64,000 bases of DNA from Hyphomicrobiales bacterium. GTDB taxonomy: Bacteria; Pseudomonadota; Alphaproteobacteria; Rhizobiales; Rhizobiaceae. Shown here in pieces: positions 16,419 through 25,181 of the stretch. Position 1 is the first letter of the stretch. Every line of letters begins with the position of its first letter. Made by a program: the position numbers and the translations under genes. The notes under the pieces were generated by a model. It did not search any database. It was given only the letters and a program-made list of their open reading frames with translations, and was not told where the DNA came from. The stretch covers positions 62,001-126,000 of the forward strand of contig UCEY01000009.1 of NCBI GenBank assembly GCA_900471605.1, given 5' to 3'.

Positions 16419-16503
16419 CGTCATGCTCGGGCTTGTCCCGAGCATCTATCGCTCGACAGTTTTTGGCGGGCGGCAGATCCTCGGGACAAGCCCGAGGATG
16501 ACG
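16419..16503. repeat. REP-like palindromic intergenic repeat, copy 2
   Basis: An 85-bp element with near-complementary ends: CGTCATGCTCGGGCTTGTCC at the left and GGGACAAGCCCGAGGATGACG-like sequence at the right, around a GGCGGGCGGCAGAT centre. It shares its plan with the copy at 995-1076. It lies between sqdB and sqdD inside the sulfolipid operon, so read-through transcript would carry a long hairpin. Confidence 0.8.
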
Positions 16504-16556
16504 GAAGGTGATGTGGCAGATGAGGAGTACCTATCGGCGCCCCCCTGGTCAAAATC

Positions 16557-17777
16557 TTACGACACCGACTTCAGCCGCTTCCCTTCCGGGTCATGCTCCA
16601 CCTTCGCCGCAATATCCCTGGTCCAGGCCGAAACGGCCGGAACGCGTGATCTGTCAACGCGATAGGCGTATTTCTTCGCAACATCGACGATCTCGCCGAG
16701 CAGTCCCTCGCCGAGCGTGGTCGGTTCGAGGCCGAGGCCGAGGAATTTTTCGTTCTTCACCATCAGCTCGTTTTCCGGGGCTTCCTTGCGCGGGTTGGGC
16801 AGCCAGGCGATCCGCGAACCGGTCATTTTCGAGATCATTTCGGCAAGATCGCGCACCCGGTGGGTTTCGGTCATCTGGTTGAATATCTCGACGCGGCTGC
16901 CGCGGGTAGGCGGGTTGCTCAAGGCGATCTCGATGCAGCGGACCGAATCCTGGATATGAATGAAGGCGCGCGTCTGGCCGCCGGTGCCGTGGACCGTGAG
17001 CGGATAACCGATGGCCGCCTGGATGAGAAAACGATTCAAGACCGTCCCGTAATCCCCGTCATAGTCGAATCTATTGATCAACTGCGCGTGGCGGCGGGTC
17101 TGTTCCGTATGGGTGCCCCAGACGATGCCTTGATGCAGGTCGGTGATCCGCAGCCCGTCGTTCTTCGCGTAGAACTGGAAGAGTTGCTGATCGAGGCACT
17201 TGGTCATGTGGTAGATCGAGCCGGGATTGCTCGGATAAAGGATTTCCTGGGAGACGGTGCGGCCGTCGGCGGTCTCGATACCGACCGGCAGGTAACCTTC
17301 CGGAATCGCCGCGCCGACCGTCGAATAGCCGTAAACGCCCATCGTGCCGAGATGCACGAGATGCGCGTCGAGATCGAGTTCGACCAATGCATTCAAAAGG
17401 TTGTGCGTGGCGTTTACATTGTTGCTGACGGTGTAGTTCTTGTGCCGGTCGCTTTTCATCGAATAGGGCGCGGCCCGCTGTTCGGCGAAATGGATGATGG
17501 CGTCGGGGCGGTGTTTTGCCAGCCAGCCCTTCAGGAGTTCGTAGTCTTTTGAGAGGTCGATCAGGTGGAAATGGATGCGGCGTCCGGTTTCGGCATACCA
17601 GATGCGGGTGCGTTCCTGGATACTGTCCATCGGCGTTAGTGACTGGACGCCAAGCTCGGTATCGATCCAGCGGCGGGAGAGGTTGTCGAGGATATGGATC
17701 TCGTGGCCGGCGTCGGACAGGTGAAGCGATGTCGGCCAGCCGACGAAACCGTCACCGCCCAGGACTGCAATCTTCAT
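16557..17777 (-). CDS. sqdB: UDP-sulfoquinovose synthase
   Basis: A 406-residue extended SDR. The signature stretches of SqdB/SQD1 are visible: IAVLGGDGFVGWPTSLHLS, LGVQSLTPMDSIQERTRIW, IIHFAEQRAAPYSMKSDRH, VHLGTMGVYG, SIYHMTKCLDQQ (YxxxK), DLHQGIVWGTHTEQT and GTVLNRFLIQAAIGYPLTVHGTGGQTRAFIHIQD. It makes UDP-sulfoquinovose from UDP-glucose and sulfite, the head-group donor for sulfoquinovosyl diacylglycerol. It is first in the minus-strand sqdB-sqdD-sqdC operon, with a REP-like repeat before sqdD. Confidence 0.95.
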   Translation of the reverse strand: MKIAVLGGDGFVGWPTSLHLSDAGHEIHILDNLSRRWIDTELGVQSLTPMDSIQERTRIWYAETGRRIHFHLIDLSKDYELLKGWLAKHRPDAIIHFAEQRAAPYSMKSDRHKNYTVSNNVNATHNLLNALVELDLDAHLVHLGTMGVYGYSTVGAAIPEGYLPVGIETADGRTVSQEILYPSNPGSIYHMTKCLDQQLFQFYAKNDGLRITDLHQGIVWGTHTEQTRRHAQLINRFDYDGDYGTVLNRFLIQAAIGYPLTVHGTGGQTRAFIHIQDSVRCIEIALSNPPTRGSRVEIFNQMTETHRVRDLAEMISKMTGSRIAWLPNPRKEAPENELMVKNEKFLGLGLEPTTLGEGLLGEIVDVAKKYAYRVDRSRVPAVSAWTRDIAAKVEHDPEGKRLKSVS

Positions 17778-17899
17778 GAGTTACTCTCCGCTGGTTTTCG
17801 ACTTATTTCCTGATAGGGAGGATATGTGACAGGACGTCAAAACTGGGGCGGCATTGCGCGCCTATCCAGCGGAGTAGCGGAAATTTCCAAGGCAAGGCC

Positions 17900-18367
17900 A
17901 TGAAGGAACACAATTTTTTGTTATCGGGCGAATTGGTGGAAGGCGGCCACCGGCTGGCCCAGCGTGTCTATTATGAAGACACGGATTTTTCCGGCCTCGT
18001 CTATCACGCCCGCTATCTGCACTTCCTGGAGCGCGGCCGCACCGACTATCTGCGCTGTCTCGGCTGCGAGCAGAGCGAGCTTCTCTCCGCCGACGAAGAG
18101 GGCTTGGTCTTCGTCGTCCACCGGATGGAGATCGATTTCAAACAGCCGGCCCGCATGGACGATATCCTGATCATCCAGACCGTCACCGAAAAGGCGGGCG
18201 GCGCCAAGATGGTGCTCAACCAGGAGATCCGCCGCGGCGATACGTTGCTGATCGCCGCGAAGGTGGTGATCGCCGTCATCAACAGGCATGGGCGTCCACG
18301 CCGGCTGCCGGAAAGCGTGGCGGAAAAGTTCCTCGGGCGTCGGATGGAGCAGGTCGACCCGGCTTAG
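17900..18367 (+). CDS. ybgC: Tol-Pal system-associated acyl-CoA thioesterase
   Basis: A 155-residue hot-dog fold thioesterase. RVYYEDTDFSGLVYHARYLHFLERGRTDYLR holds the catalytic Asp and the YbgC signature, followed by FVVHRMEIDFKQPARMDD. YbgC is the customary first gene of tol-pal clusters and hydrolyses short acyl-CoA esters, possibly linking to phospholipid metabolism. Here a gene on the opposite strand separates it from tolQ, so it is not in one unbroken transcript with the tol genes. Confidence 0.93.
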   Translation: MKEHNFLLSGELVEGGHRLAQRVYYEDTDFSGLVYHARYLHFLERGRTDYLRCLGCEQSELLSADEEGLVFVVHRMEIDFKQPARMDDILIIQTVTEKAGGAKMVLNQEIRRGDTLLIAAKVVIAVINRHGRPRRLPESVAEKFLGRRMEQVDPA

Positions 18368-18373
18368 GACGAC

Positions 18374-19054
18374 TTACTGGCCGCCGCAGGCATGCTGCGA
18401 ATCGGCCATCGCCCAGCTCTGGCCGGTGCGGGCGTTGGTGACGAAATATTCGCGGCCCCGGTCGTCGTCCGGCGGGCAGCGTTTGGGAATGGAAATCAGG
18501 CACATGGTCACCTTGTCGCCGGGTTTGGAGGCGATCAGCGCTTCTTCGCGGTAGTAGGAGACCTGGTAGCCGTCATTGGCGTATTCGATGCCGGTGCCTG
18601 CATCGTAGTCCTCGTCCTTGATGGGGTCCTCGCCGATGCGCGGATGGACGGCGGTCACGTTCGTGACGGTGCATTGGCCGATCTTGGTTGGCAATGTGGG
18701 AGAGGGCTTGGCGCGGCCGGCCGCGATCGCGCTTGCGGTAATATCGGCGGGGATGCTCTTGGAACCGCCGAGTTCTCCGAGGATTGCCAGATACGCGCTC
18801 AGCACGCAGGAACGGTCGGAGCCGCAGGCCGATCGGTCGCTGTTGAAGTCGCGCAGCGCCTGGCGCGTTTCAGCCTTGCGCTCCTTTTCGGCCTTTTCCC
18901 GGACCTGCGGAAGCACCGTATCCAGTGCCGAAAGGAGCGGATCGTTGCAGACCAGCCGCGCATCGGGAGAGGGGACCCCCTTGCAGTCGGACGAGTCGGC
19001 ATGGGCTGAGCCCGCGACCAAGATCGTCAAGGCTATCATCACCGCACGCCACAT
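18374..19054 (-). CDS. Secreted protein with LprI-like (DUF1311) N-terminal region
   Basis: A 226-residue protein with a signal peptide (MWRAVMIALTILVAGSAHA, cleavage near residue 19). The next 80 residues (SSDCKGVPSPDARLVCNDPLLSALD...LRDFNSDRSACGSDRSCVLSAYLAILGEL) have the Cys spacing and helices of the LprI/DUF1311 lysozyme-inhibitor-like module. The C-terminal half, with three more Cys, is unrecognised. It lies on the opposite strand between ybgC and tolQ, an uncommon interruption. Probably a periplasmic or envelope protein. Confidence 0.7.
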   Translation of the reverse strand: MWRAVMIALTILVAGSAHADSSDCKGVPSPDARLVCNDPLLSALDTVLPQVREKAEKERKAETRQALRDFNSDRSACGSDRSCVLSAYLAILGELGGSKSIPADITASAIAAGRAKPSPTLPTKIGQCTVTNVTAVHPRIGEDPIKDEDYDAGTGIEYANDGYQVSYYREEALIASKPGDKVTMCLISIPKRCPPDDDRGREYFVTNARTGQSWAMADSQHACGGQ

Positions 19055-19405
19055 GGTCCGTCCCCCCGAAAATCCGATTCCACAGTGTCATAATCCCTGA
19101 ATGAGAAAAAACTAAGTTGTCAGTGGCCGGCTTTCCTTGCGCCAACTTGAAGTGATCTGGGAACTCGCGATTGCAAGGCCCCTCTAAACCTTTCGTTAAC
19201 GATAATGGTGTCTTACTGACACATGAGGAATTTGTGCAACGCACGCCTTCCTTTGACCAAAATTGAAAGCGAGAAGCCAAGCTTGAAGCTCAGGGTATCT
19301 TGGGGTTAGGGCGAAGCGCTTCCGGCGATCAAAGACATACTCGCGAGAGCGCGCTTTTGAACCGCCCGGTCCTTAAAGCCGGGCGTTTGGATTCGGGGAT
19401 AGTAG
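19055..19405. other. Intergenic region upstream of tolQ
   Basis: A divergent 351-base space between the LprI-like gene and tolQ. It must hold the promoters of both. A short palindrome TCGTTAACGA lies near 19192-19201, with GATAATGG after it, but I could not assign a convincing -35/-10 pair. No coding sequence is seen. Confidence 0.4.
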
Positions 19406-20125
19406 ATGGAACAGGTAGGTTTGGCGGCGGCGGCGAGCGAAGTGAGCCTCTGGTCGCTGTTCATGCAGGCTGGTCTTGTGGTCAAGCTGGTGATGATCGG
19501 CCTTATCGGCGCATCGGTCTGGACCTGGGCGATCGTGATCGACAAATATATCAATTTTGGCAAGGCCAAGCGTCAGTTCGACCAGTTCGAGCAGGTGTTC
19601 TGGTCCGGCCAGTCGCTGGAAGAGCTTTACCGCACGCTGTCGGAGCGCACGAATACCGGCCTTGCGGCGATCTTCGTCGCCGCCATGCGCGAATGGAAGA
19701 AGAGCTTCGAGCGCGGCGCGCGTTCGCCGATCGGCCTGCAGATGCGTATCGACCGGGCGATGGACGTCACCATGTCGCGCGAGGCGGAAACCTATGAGGC
19801 GCGTCTCGGCTCGCTCGCGACGATCGGCTCCGCCGGTCCGTTCATCGGCCTGTTCGGCACCGTCGTCGGCATCATGACCTCGTTCCAGGCGATCGCCGGT
19901 TCGAAGTCCACCAATCTCGCGGTCGTCGCGCCGGGTATCGCCGAAGCGCTGCTCGCCACCGCGATCGGCCTCGTCGCCGCTATCCCGGCGGTCATCGCCT
20001 ACAACAAGTTCACCGCCGATGCCGGCAAGCTTTCCGGCCGCATGGAAGGTTTCGCGGACGAGTTCTCCGCCATCCTGTCGCGCCAGATCGACGAGAAGCT
20101 GCAGCCGCGCCAGGCGGCGCAGTAA
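19406..20125 (+). CDS. tolQ: Tol-Pal proton channel subunit TolQ
   Basis: A 239-residue inner-membrane protein with three hydrophobic segments: about 20-42 (LFMQAGLVVKLVMIGLIGASVWTWAIVI), about 145-165 and about 180-200 (LATAIGLVAAIPAVIAYNKF). The MotA/ExbB signature region LGSLATIGSAGPFIGLFGTVVGIMTSF is intact. With TolR it forms the proton-driven motor that energises TolA during outer-membrane constriction. Confidence 0.97.
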   Translation: MEQVGLAAAASEVSLWSLFMQAGLVVKLVMIGLIGASVWTWAIVIDKYINFGKAKRQFDQFEQVFWSGQSLEELYRTLSERTNTGLAAIFVAAMREWKKSFERGARSPIGLQMRIDRAMDVTMSREAETYEARLGSLATIGSAGPFIGLFGTVVGIMTSFQAIAGSKSTNLAVVAPGIAEALLATAIGLVAAIPAVIAYNKFTADAGKLSGRMEGFADEFSAILSRQIDEKLQPRQAAQ

Positions 20126-20157
20126 AAGCCTTTCGGGCTCTCGAGGAGTAACGTCTC

Positions 20158-20613
20158 ATGGGTATGTCGGCTGGGGGAGCAAAGTCATCGGGTGGCGGTC
20201 GCCGCAGGCGCGGCGGACGTCGCGGCGGTGCGATCAGCGAAATCAACGTGACGCCGCTCGTCGACGTCATGCTCGTGCTGCTCATCATCTTCATGGTGGC
20301 GGCACCGATGATGACCGTCGGCGTGCCGATCGACCTGCCGGAAACGCAGGCCAAGGCGATGAACGCCGATACCCAGCCGATCACCGTCTCGGTCAATCCG
20401 AAGGGCGACATCTATCTGCAGGAAACGCCGATCGCCCTCGACGAGATCGTGCCGAAGCTGCAGGCGATCGCGACGACCGGTTATAACGAGCGCATCTATG
20501 TGCGCGGCGATACGACCGCCGCCTATGGTGTCGTGATGAAGGTCATGGCCCGCATTTCCGCCGCCGGTTACAAGAATATCGGCCTCGTCACGCTTCAAGA
20601 ACAGGCGAAGTGA
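20158..20613 (+). CDS. tolR: Tol-Pal motor subunit TolR
   Basis: A 151-residue ExbD/TolR protein. A basic, glycine-rich N-terminus (SGGGRRRRGGRRGGA) precedes INVTPLVDVMLVLLIIFMVAAPMM, the single membrane helix with its essential Asp. A periplasmic domain follows. It lies 32 bases after tolQ with a GAGGAG-type ribosome site. Confidence 0.97.
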   Translation: MGMSAGGAKSSGGGRRRRGGRRGGAISEINVTPLVDVMLVLLIIFMVAAPMMTVGVPIDLPETQAKAMNADTQPITVSVNPKGDIYLQETPIALDEIVPKLQAIATTGYNERIYVRGDTTAAYGVVMKVMARISAAGYKNIGLVTLQEQAK

Positions 20614-20623
20614 TCGAACCACC

Positions 20624-21853
20624 ATGAAGGTCAGTCTCGGCACATCGCTGGTTCTGCATACGGTGGTGCTAGGTTTTGCCCTGGTCTCGCTCAGCGCCCC
20701 CGCATCTTTCGAAGTGGCCGATGTCGAGGCGCTGCCCGTCGATATCGTACCGGTGGAATCGATCACCCAGACCCAGCAGGGTGACAAGAAGGCGCCGCCT
20801 GCCGCGAAGCCTTCGCCGAAGGAAACCAAGAATCAGAAGATCGTCGATAACGCCCAGAACGCCGGCGAGAACAATGTCGATCTGAAGACGCCTCCGACAC
20901 CCGTCACCAAACCGGCTCCGACGGAAGTGGCGGCCGCGCCAAAACCTGTCGAAAGGCCGACGCCGACCCCGACGCCGGAACAGAACCAGGTCAAGGACAT
21001 CGTCAAGGAAGAGACGGCTCCGAAGCCGACCGAGATGGCCGCCCTGCCGCAGCCCAAGCCGGAAATCGTGCCCCCGAAGCCCGAGCCCACTCCGCCGAAG
21101 CCCGAACCTATGCCGCCTAAGCCGGAGGCCGCCAAGCCGACGCCCGCGCCGGTGCAGACCGAAAACACGTCCGAGACGGGCGAGGTGCCGCAGGCGGTGC
21201 CGACGCCGGTTTCGAAACCGCAGCCGCCGAAGCCGGAGCCCCCGAAGGAGCAGGCCAAGCCCGTCGAAAAACCGGTTGAGAAGCCGGTCGAGACGAAGCC
21301 GGCGACCAAGCCCGCGGAGACTGCGAAAACCGACAACAAATCGACCGCATCCGTCAAGCCGTCCGACAAGAAGGAAGGCAAGCAGCAGGAGACCGCGAAG
21401 TCTTCGTCTTCGATGCAGAGCGATTTCAACGCCGACCAGATCGCCGCAATGCTCAACAAGCAGGATGCTTCGGGCGGCGGTGCCAAGCGTTCGAAGGAGG
21501 TCGCCAGCCTCGGTGCTACAAAGACGATCGGCACCGCGTTGAGCTCCAGCGAGATCGACAACGTCAAGGGACAGATCCAGGGCAACTGGTCGCTCGTCGG
21601 CGGGCTGACCGGCGTTTCCGAAGTGCGTGTGAAGATCCGAGTCCAGCTCGATCAGTCCGGCAATATCGTCGGCGAACCGGAGGTGACGGCGACCGGCGGC
21701 CCGGAAGGCACCCGGCGCGCCGTCGAAGGCAGCACGCGCCGCGCGCTTCTGAAATCCGCGCCGCTCAAGAATTTGCCCGCCGCAAAGTATGAAGGCGAAA
21801 AAGGTTGGAACGTTTTGGTGCTGAACTTCGATCCGTCGGAGTTCGCATTGTGA
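20624..21853 (+). CDS. tolA: Tol-Pal protein TolA
   Basis: A 409-residue protein. One N-terminal membrane helix (LGTSLVLHTVVLGFALVSLS) is followed by a long proline-, lysine- and glutamate-rich stretch (about residues 45-265, many PKPE/PKPEP repeats) spanning the periplasm instead of the helical domain of enterobacterial TolA. The C-terminal domain (about 300-409, VKGQIQGNWSLVGGLTGVSEVRVKIRVQLDQSGNIVGEPEV) is the TonB/TolA-like fold. It starts ten bases after tolR. Confidence 0.92.
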   Translation: MKVSLGTSLVLHTVVLGFALVSLSAPASFEVADVEALPVDIVPVESITQTQQGDKKAPPAAKPSPKETKNQKIVDNAQNAGENNVDLKTPPTPVTKPAPTEVAAAPKPVERPTPTPTPEQNQVKDIVKEETAPKPTEMAALPQPKPEIVPPKPEPTPPKPEPMPPKPEAAKPTPAPVQTENTSETGEVPQAVPTPVSKPQPPKPEPPKEQAKPVEKPVEKPVETKPATKPAETAKTDNKSTASVKPSDKKEGKQQETAKSSSSMQSDFNADQIAAMLNKQDASGGGAKRSKEVASLGATKTIGTALSSSEIDNVKGQIQGNWSLVGGLTGVSEVRVKIRVQLDQSGNIVGEPEVTATGGPEGTRRAVEGSTRRALLKSAPLKNLPAAKYEGEKGWNVLVLNFDPSEFAL

Positions 21854-21925
21854 GCCGGCAGGTATGGAACCGATGACACGGAACCTGCCCCGAAACTCTC
21901 GTGTTAAGCTGAAAGGCTTGTGTAA

Positions 21926-23239
21926 ATGATCAAGAGCTCCTTTTTCCGCGCCGTGATGGTGGCCGCGGGGATGTTGACGGCCTTCATGGCCGCCACCCCG
22001 GCCAACGCTGTCGTCGAGATCAACATCAACAAGGGTAATGTTCAGCCGCTGCCGATCGCGGTGACGGATTTCCTGTCGAACAACGAGCTCGGCGCGCAGA
22101 TTTCCCAGGTGATCGCCGCGGACCTGCAGCGTTCCGGCCTGTTTGCGCCGATCAACAAGAGCGCCTTCATCGAAAAGATCTCCGATCCCAACAAGGCGCC
22201 GCGTTTCGAGGACTGGAAGGTTATCAATGCGCAGGCCCTGGTGACGGGCCGGATCACCCGCGAGAACGACGGGCGCCTGCGCGCCGAATTCCGCCTCTGG
22301 GATACGTTTGCCGGCAGCCAGATGACCGGCCAGCAGTTCTTCACCCAGCCGGAGAACTGGCGGCGTGTCGCGCACATCATCGCCGATGCGATCTACAAGC
22401 AGATCACCGGCGAGAACGGCTATTTCGATACCCGCGTCGTGTTCGTCTCCGAAAGCGGACCGAAGACCGCCCGCCAGCGCCAGCTGGCGATCATGGACCA
22501 GGACGGCTTCAACGTCCGCATGCTGACCAACACCAAGGATATCGTGCTGACGCCGCGCTTCTCGCCGAGCCGGCAGGAAGTCACCTACATGTCGTTCGAA
22601 GGCAACCAGCCGCGGGTCTACCTGCTGCAGCTGGAGACCGGGCAGCGCGAAGTGGTCGGCAATTTCCCCGGCATGACGTTCTCGCCGCGGTTCTCGCCGG
22701 ATGGCCAGAAGGTGATCATGAGCCTTCAGCAGGAAGGCAATTCCAATATCTATACAATGGACCTGCGCTCGCGCACCACGACGCGGCTCACCTCGACGGC
22801 GGCGATCGACACGTCGCCTTCCTATGCGCCGGACGGCGGGCGTATCGCCTTCGAAAGCGACCGCGGCGGCCGTCCGCAGATCTACGTGATGAATGCCGAC
22901 GGCTCCGGCCAGACCCGTATTTCCTTCGGCGACGGCTCCTATTCGACGCCGGTCTGGTCGCCGCGCGGCGATCTGATCGCCTTCACCAAGCAGTCGGGCG
23001 GCAAGTTCTCGATCGGCGTCATGAAGCCGGACGGTTCGGGCGAGCGCATCCTGACCAGCGGCTTCCATAACGAAGGTCCGACCTGGGCGCCGAACGGCCG
23101 CGTGCTGATGTTCTTCCGCCAGAATGCCGGCGCCGGCGGCCCGCAGCTCTATTCCATAGACCTGACGGGCTATAACGAACTCCAGGTCAAGACGCCGTCC
23201 TACGGTTCGGACCCGGCCTGGTCGCCGCTGCTCGAATAG
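21926..23239 (+). CDS. tolB: Tol-Pal periplasmic beta-propeller TolB
   Basis: A 437-residue protein with signal peptide [28 protein letters not shown] (cleavage near residue 28). An N-terminal alpha/beta domain precedes a six-bladed propeller whose repeats read [62 protein letters not shown] and [15 protein letters not shown]. TolB binds Pal and TolA. A hairpin at 23252-23275 follows. Confidence 0.97.
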   Translation: MIKSSFFRAVMVAAGMLTAFMAATPANAVVEININKGNVQPLPIAVTDFLSNNELGAQISQVIAADLQRSGLFAPINKSAFIEKISDPNKAPRFEDWKVINAQALVTGRITRENDGRLRAEFRLWDTFAGSQMTGQQFFTQPENWRRVAHIIADAIYKQITGENGYFDTRVVFVSESGPKTARQRQLAIMDQDGFNVRMLTNTKDIVLTPRFSPSRQEVTYMSFEGNQPRVYLLQLETGQREVVGNFPGMTFSPRFSPDGQKVIMSLQQEGNSNIYTMDLRSRTTTRLTSTAAIDTSPSYAPDGGRIAFESDRGGRPQIYVMNADGSGQTRISFGDGSYSTPVWSPRGDLIAFTKQSGGKFSIGVMKPDGSGERILTSGFHNEGPTWAPNGRVLMFFRQNAGAGGPQLYSIDLTGYNELQVKTPSYGSDPAWSPLLE

Positions 23240-23251
23240 GGCATTTGGGCA

Positions 23252-23275
23252 AAAGAGGCGGTTTTCCGCCTCTTT
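23252..23275 (+). terminator. Hairpin between tolB and pal
   Basis: A ten-bp stem AAAGAGGCGG / CCGCCTCTTT with a TTTT loop but only a short T-tract after it. It may be a weak terminator or attenuator lowering pal read-through, or an mRNA-stabilising end for tolB. Confidence 0.65.
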
Positions 23276-23409
23276 CCCGCCCCAATCTGCTGAAAATGAA
23301 CGAAAATGGACACCGGGAATATTTTGTTAACCATAAGAATTTGATCATGGTTAACCGAACCCGGTTAGAATCTGGAAACTCTGAAATACTGATCAAGGAG
23401 AGACCGGCC

Positions 23410-23943
23410 ATGAGCCGCATCGATACTTCGGCCATGAGCCGCATGCAGATCCTCGCCCGCAATCCTGCCGTCATCGCGCTGACGCTGGCACTTGCGCTCG
23501 CCGGCTGCGCCAACAAGAAGAACCTGCCGAACAATGCCGGTGAGCTCGGCCTCAACGGCGCGGGCGCGGCAACGCCCGGCTCGACCCAGGACTTCACCGT
23601 CAATGTCGGCGACCGCATCTTCTTCGACACAGACTCGACCTCGATCCGTGCCGACGCCCAGCAGACGCTCGATCGTCAGGCCCAGTGGCTGGCCCGCTAT
23701 CCGAATTACGCGATCACCGTCGAAGGCCATGCCGATGAGCGCGGCACGCGCGAATACAACCTTGCGCTCGGCGCCCGCCGTGCTGCCGCCACCAAGGAAT
23801 ATCTCGCATCGCGCGGCGTTCCGGCGAATCGCATGAAGACCATCTCCTACGGCAAGGAACGGCCGGTCGCCGTCTGCGACGACATCTCCTGCTGGTCGCA
23901 GAACCGCCGCGCCGTCACCGTTCTGGGCGGCGCCGGTATGTGA
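23410..23943 (+). CDS. pal: Peptidoglycan-associated lipoprotein Pal
   Basis: A 177-residue lipoprotein. The signal ends in the lipobox LAGC (Cys near residue 34), which anchors it to the outer membrane. The OmpA-like domain holds NYAITVEGHADERGTREYNLALGARRA, the diaminopimelate-binding loop for peptidoglycan. The ATG at 23410 follows AAGGAG; the long frame upstream of it has no ribosome site. The spacer after tolB suggests pal also has its own promoter. Confidence 0.95.
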   Translation: MSRIDTSAMSRMQILARNPAVIALTLALALAGCANKKNLPNNAGELGLNGAGAATPGSTQDFTVNVGDRIFFDTDSTSIRADAQQTLDRQAQWLARYPNYAITVEGHADERGTREYNLALGARRAAATKEYLASRGVPANRMKTISYGKERPVAVCDDISCWSQNRRAVTVLGGAGM

Positions 23944-23964
23944 TCCGCGCCACAGGCTGATAAT

Positions 23965-23993
23965 AAAAGGCGGTCTTCGGGCCGCCTTTTTGT
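23965..23993 (+). terminator. Rho-independent terminator after pal
   Basis: Stem AAAAGGCGGTC with complementary GGCCGCCTTTT closed by a stable TTCG tetraloop and followed by a T-rich tract. A strong terminator separating pal from cpoB. Confidence 0.9.
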
Positions 23994-24118
23994 TTTTTCC
24001 ATAGTTTGGCCCTGTTTTCGGGGATTTTTGACGTCGAGCTCGGTTGCTTTTTGCCGGCAGTTGGAAAAATCTCCTCTCGCGCCAATCCGGCGCAGACTAA
24101 AGAGCAGGACGGACTAAG

Positions 24119-25174
24119 ATGAAGAAACTTGTCTTGGCAGCAATGCTGGGGCTGATGGCGACGAGCGCCCCGGCCGGGGCTTTGTCGCTGCCGAAACTCT
24201 TCCAGGGCGGCAATCACCCTGCTGCAGAACAGCCGCGGGAGACCACTCCGCCCCCGGTCATTCTGGCGCAGAGCAATGACGCCGTCCGTATCCAGCAGCT
24301 CCAGGAAGAGGTCCGCCAGTTGAACGGCCGGATCGAGGAAATGAGTTTTCAGCTGCTCCAGATGCAGGAGCAGATCCGCAAGACGCAGGAAGACAACGAA
24401 TTCCGTTTCCAGGACCTGGAAAAGAAGAAGCGCACCGAAGCAGACGACACGACCGGGAAACCGGCCGTGGCGTCCAACCGGGCTCCCGCCGCCCAGCCTC
24501 CGTCGCAGCCGTCCACGGCGCCCGTCCAATCCTCCGACGACGTTGCGCGGATCATCGATTCGCCTTCCAGCCAGGGCCTCGGCGGGGCAACCGCCCCCGG
24601 CCGCGCACCGCCCCCGACGACGCTCGGTTCGATCGATCTCGACGCGAGCGGCAATCCGCGCGCGGCAACGCGCAACGACCGCGCCAATAATGCAGCCGGG
24701 CTTCCTGGCGTCGATACCGGTCCCCAGGTTCAGCCCAAGACGCCGCCGGCATCGACCGGCAGACCCGATCCGCAGCAGACGGCCTCGCTCGGCAGCGAGA
24801 ACGACGCCTATCAGACGGCCTATAACCACGTGCTGGCCGGCGACTATCCTCTCGCCGAGAAGGAATTCAACGGTTACCTGGCGGCCTATCCGAAGGGCGC
24901 CAAGGTGGCGGATGCCAGCTTCTGGCTCGGCGAATCGCAGTATTCGCAGGGCAAATACAACGACGCCGCCAAGACCTTCCTCAACGCGCACCAGACCTAT
25001 GGCAAGTCGCCGAAGGCGCCGGAAATGCTTCTGAAGCTCGGCATGTCGCTCGCGGCCCTCGACAATACCGAAACCGCCTGCGCGACCCTCAAGGAAGTCG
25101 GCCGGCGTTATCCGACCGCGCCCAAGGCGGTGCTCGCCAAGGTCGGCAGCGAACAGAAGCGCCTGGCCTGCTGA
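24119..25174 (+). CDS. cpoB: Cell division coordinator CpoB / Tol-Pal protein YbgF
   Basis: A 351-residue periplasmic protein with signal peptide MKKLVLAAMLGLMATSAPAGA. A coiled coil follows (about residues 58-105, VRIQQLQEEVRQLNGRIEEMSFQLLQMQEQIRKTQ). Then comes a proline-rich linker and a C-terminal TPR region (about 230-351, AYQTAYNHVLAGDYPLAEKEFNGYLAAYPKG). CpoB links peptidoglycan synthesis with Tol-Pal constriction. It starts eight bases upstream of tilS, so the two are likely co-transcribed. Confidence 0.93.
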   Translation: MKKLVLAAMLGLMATSAPAGALSLPKLFQGGNHPAAEQPRETTPPPVILAQSNDAVRIQQLQEEVRQLNGRIEEMSFQLLQMQEQIRKTQEDNEFRFQDLEKKKRTEADDTTGKPAVASNRAPAAQPPSQPSTAPVQSSDDVARIIDSPSSQGLGGATAPGRAPPPTTLGSIDLDASGNPRAATRNDRANNAAGLPGVDTGPQVQPKTPPASTGRPDPQQTASLGSENDAYQTAYNHVLAGDYPLAEKEFNGYLAAYPKGAKVADASFWLGESQYSQGKYNDAAKTFLNAHQTYGKSPKAPEMLLKLGMSLAALDNTETACATLKEVGRRYPTAPKAVLAKVGSEQKRLAC

Positions 25175-25181
25175 TCCTCCG

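Noticed and set aside
20669-23068. A 799-codon open frame on the minus strand
   Set aside because: Antisense to tolA and tolB; its Arg/Gly/Leu repeats mirror the Pro/Lys-rich linker of TolA.
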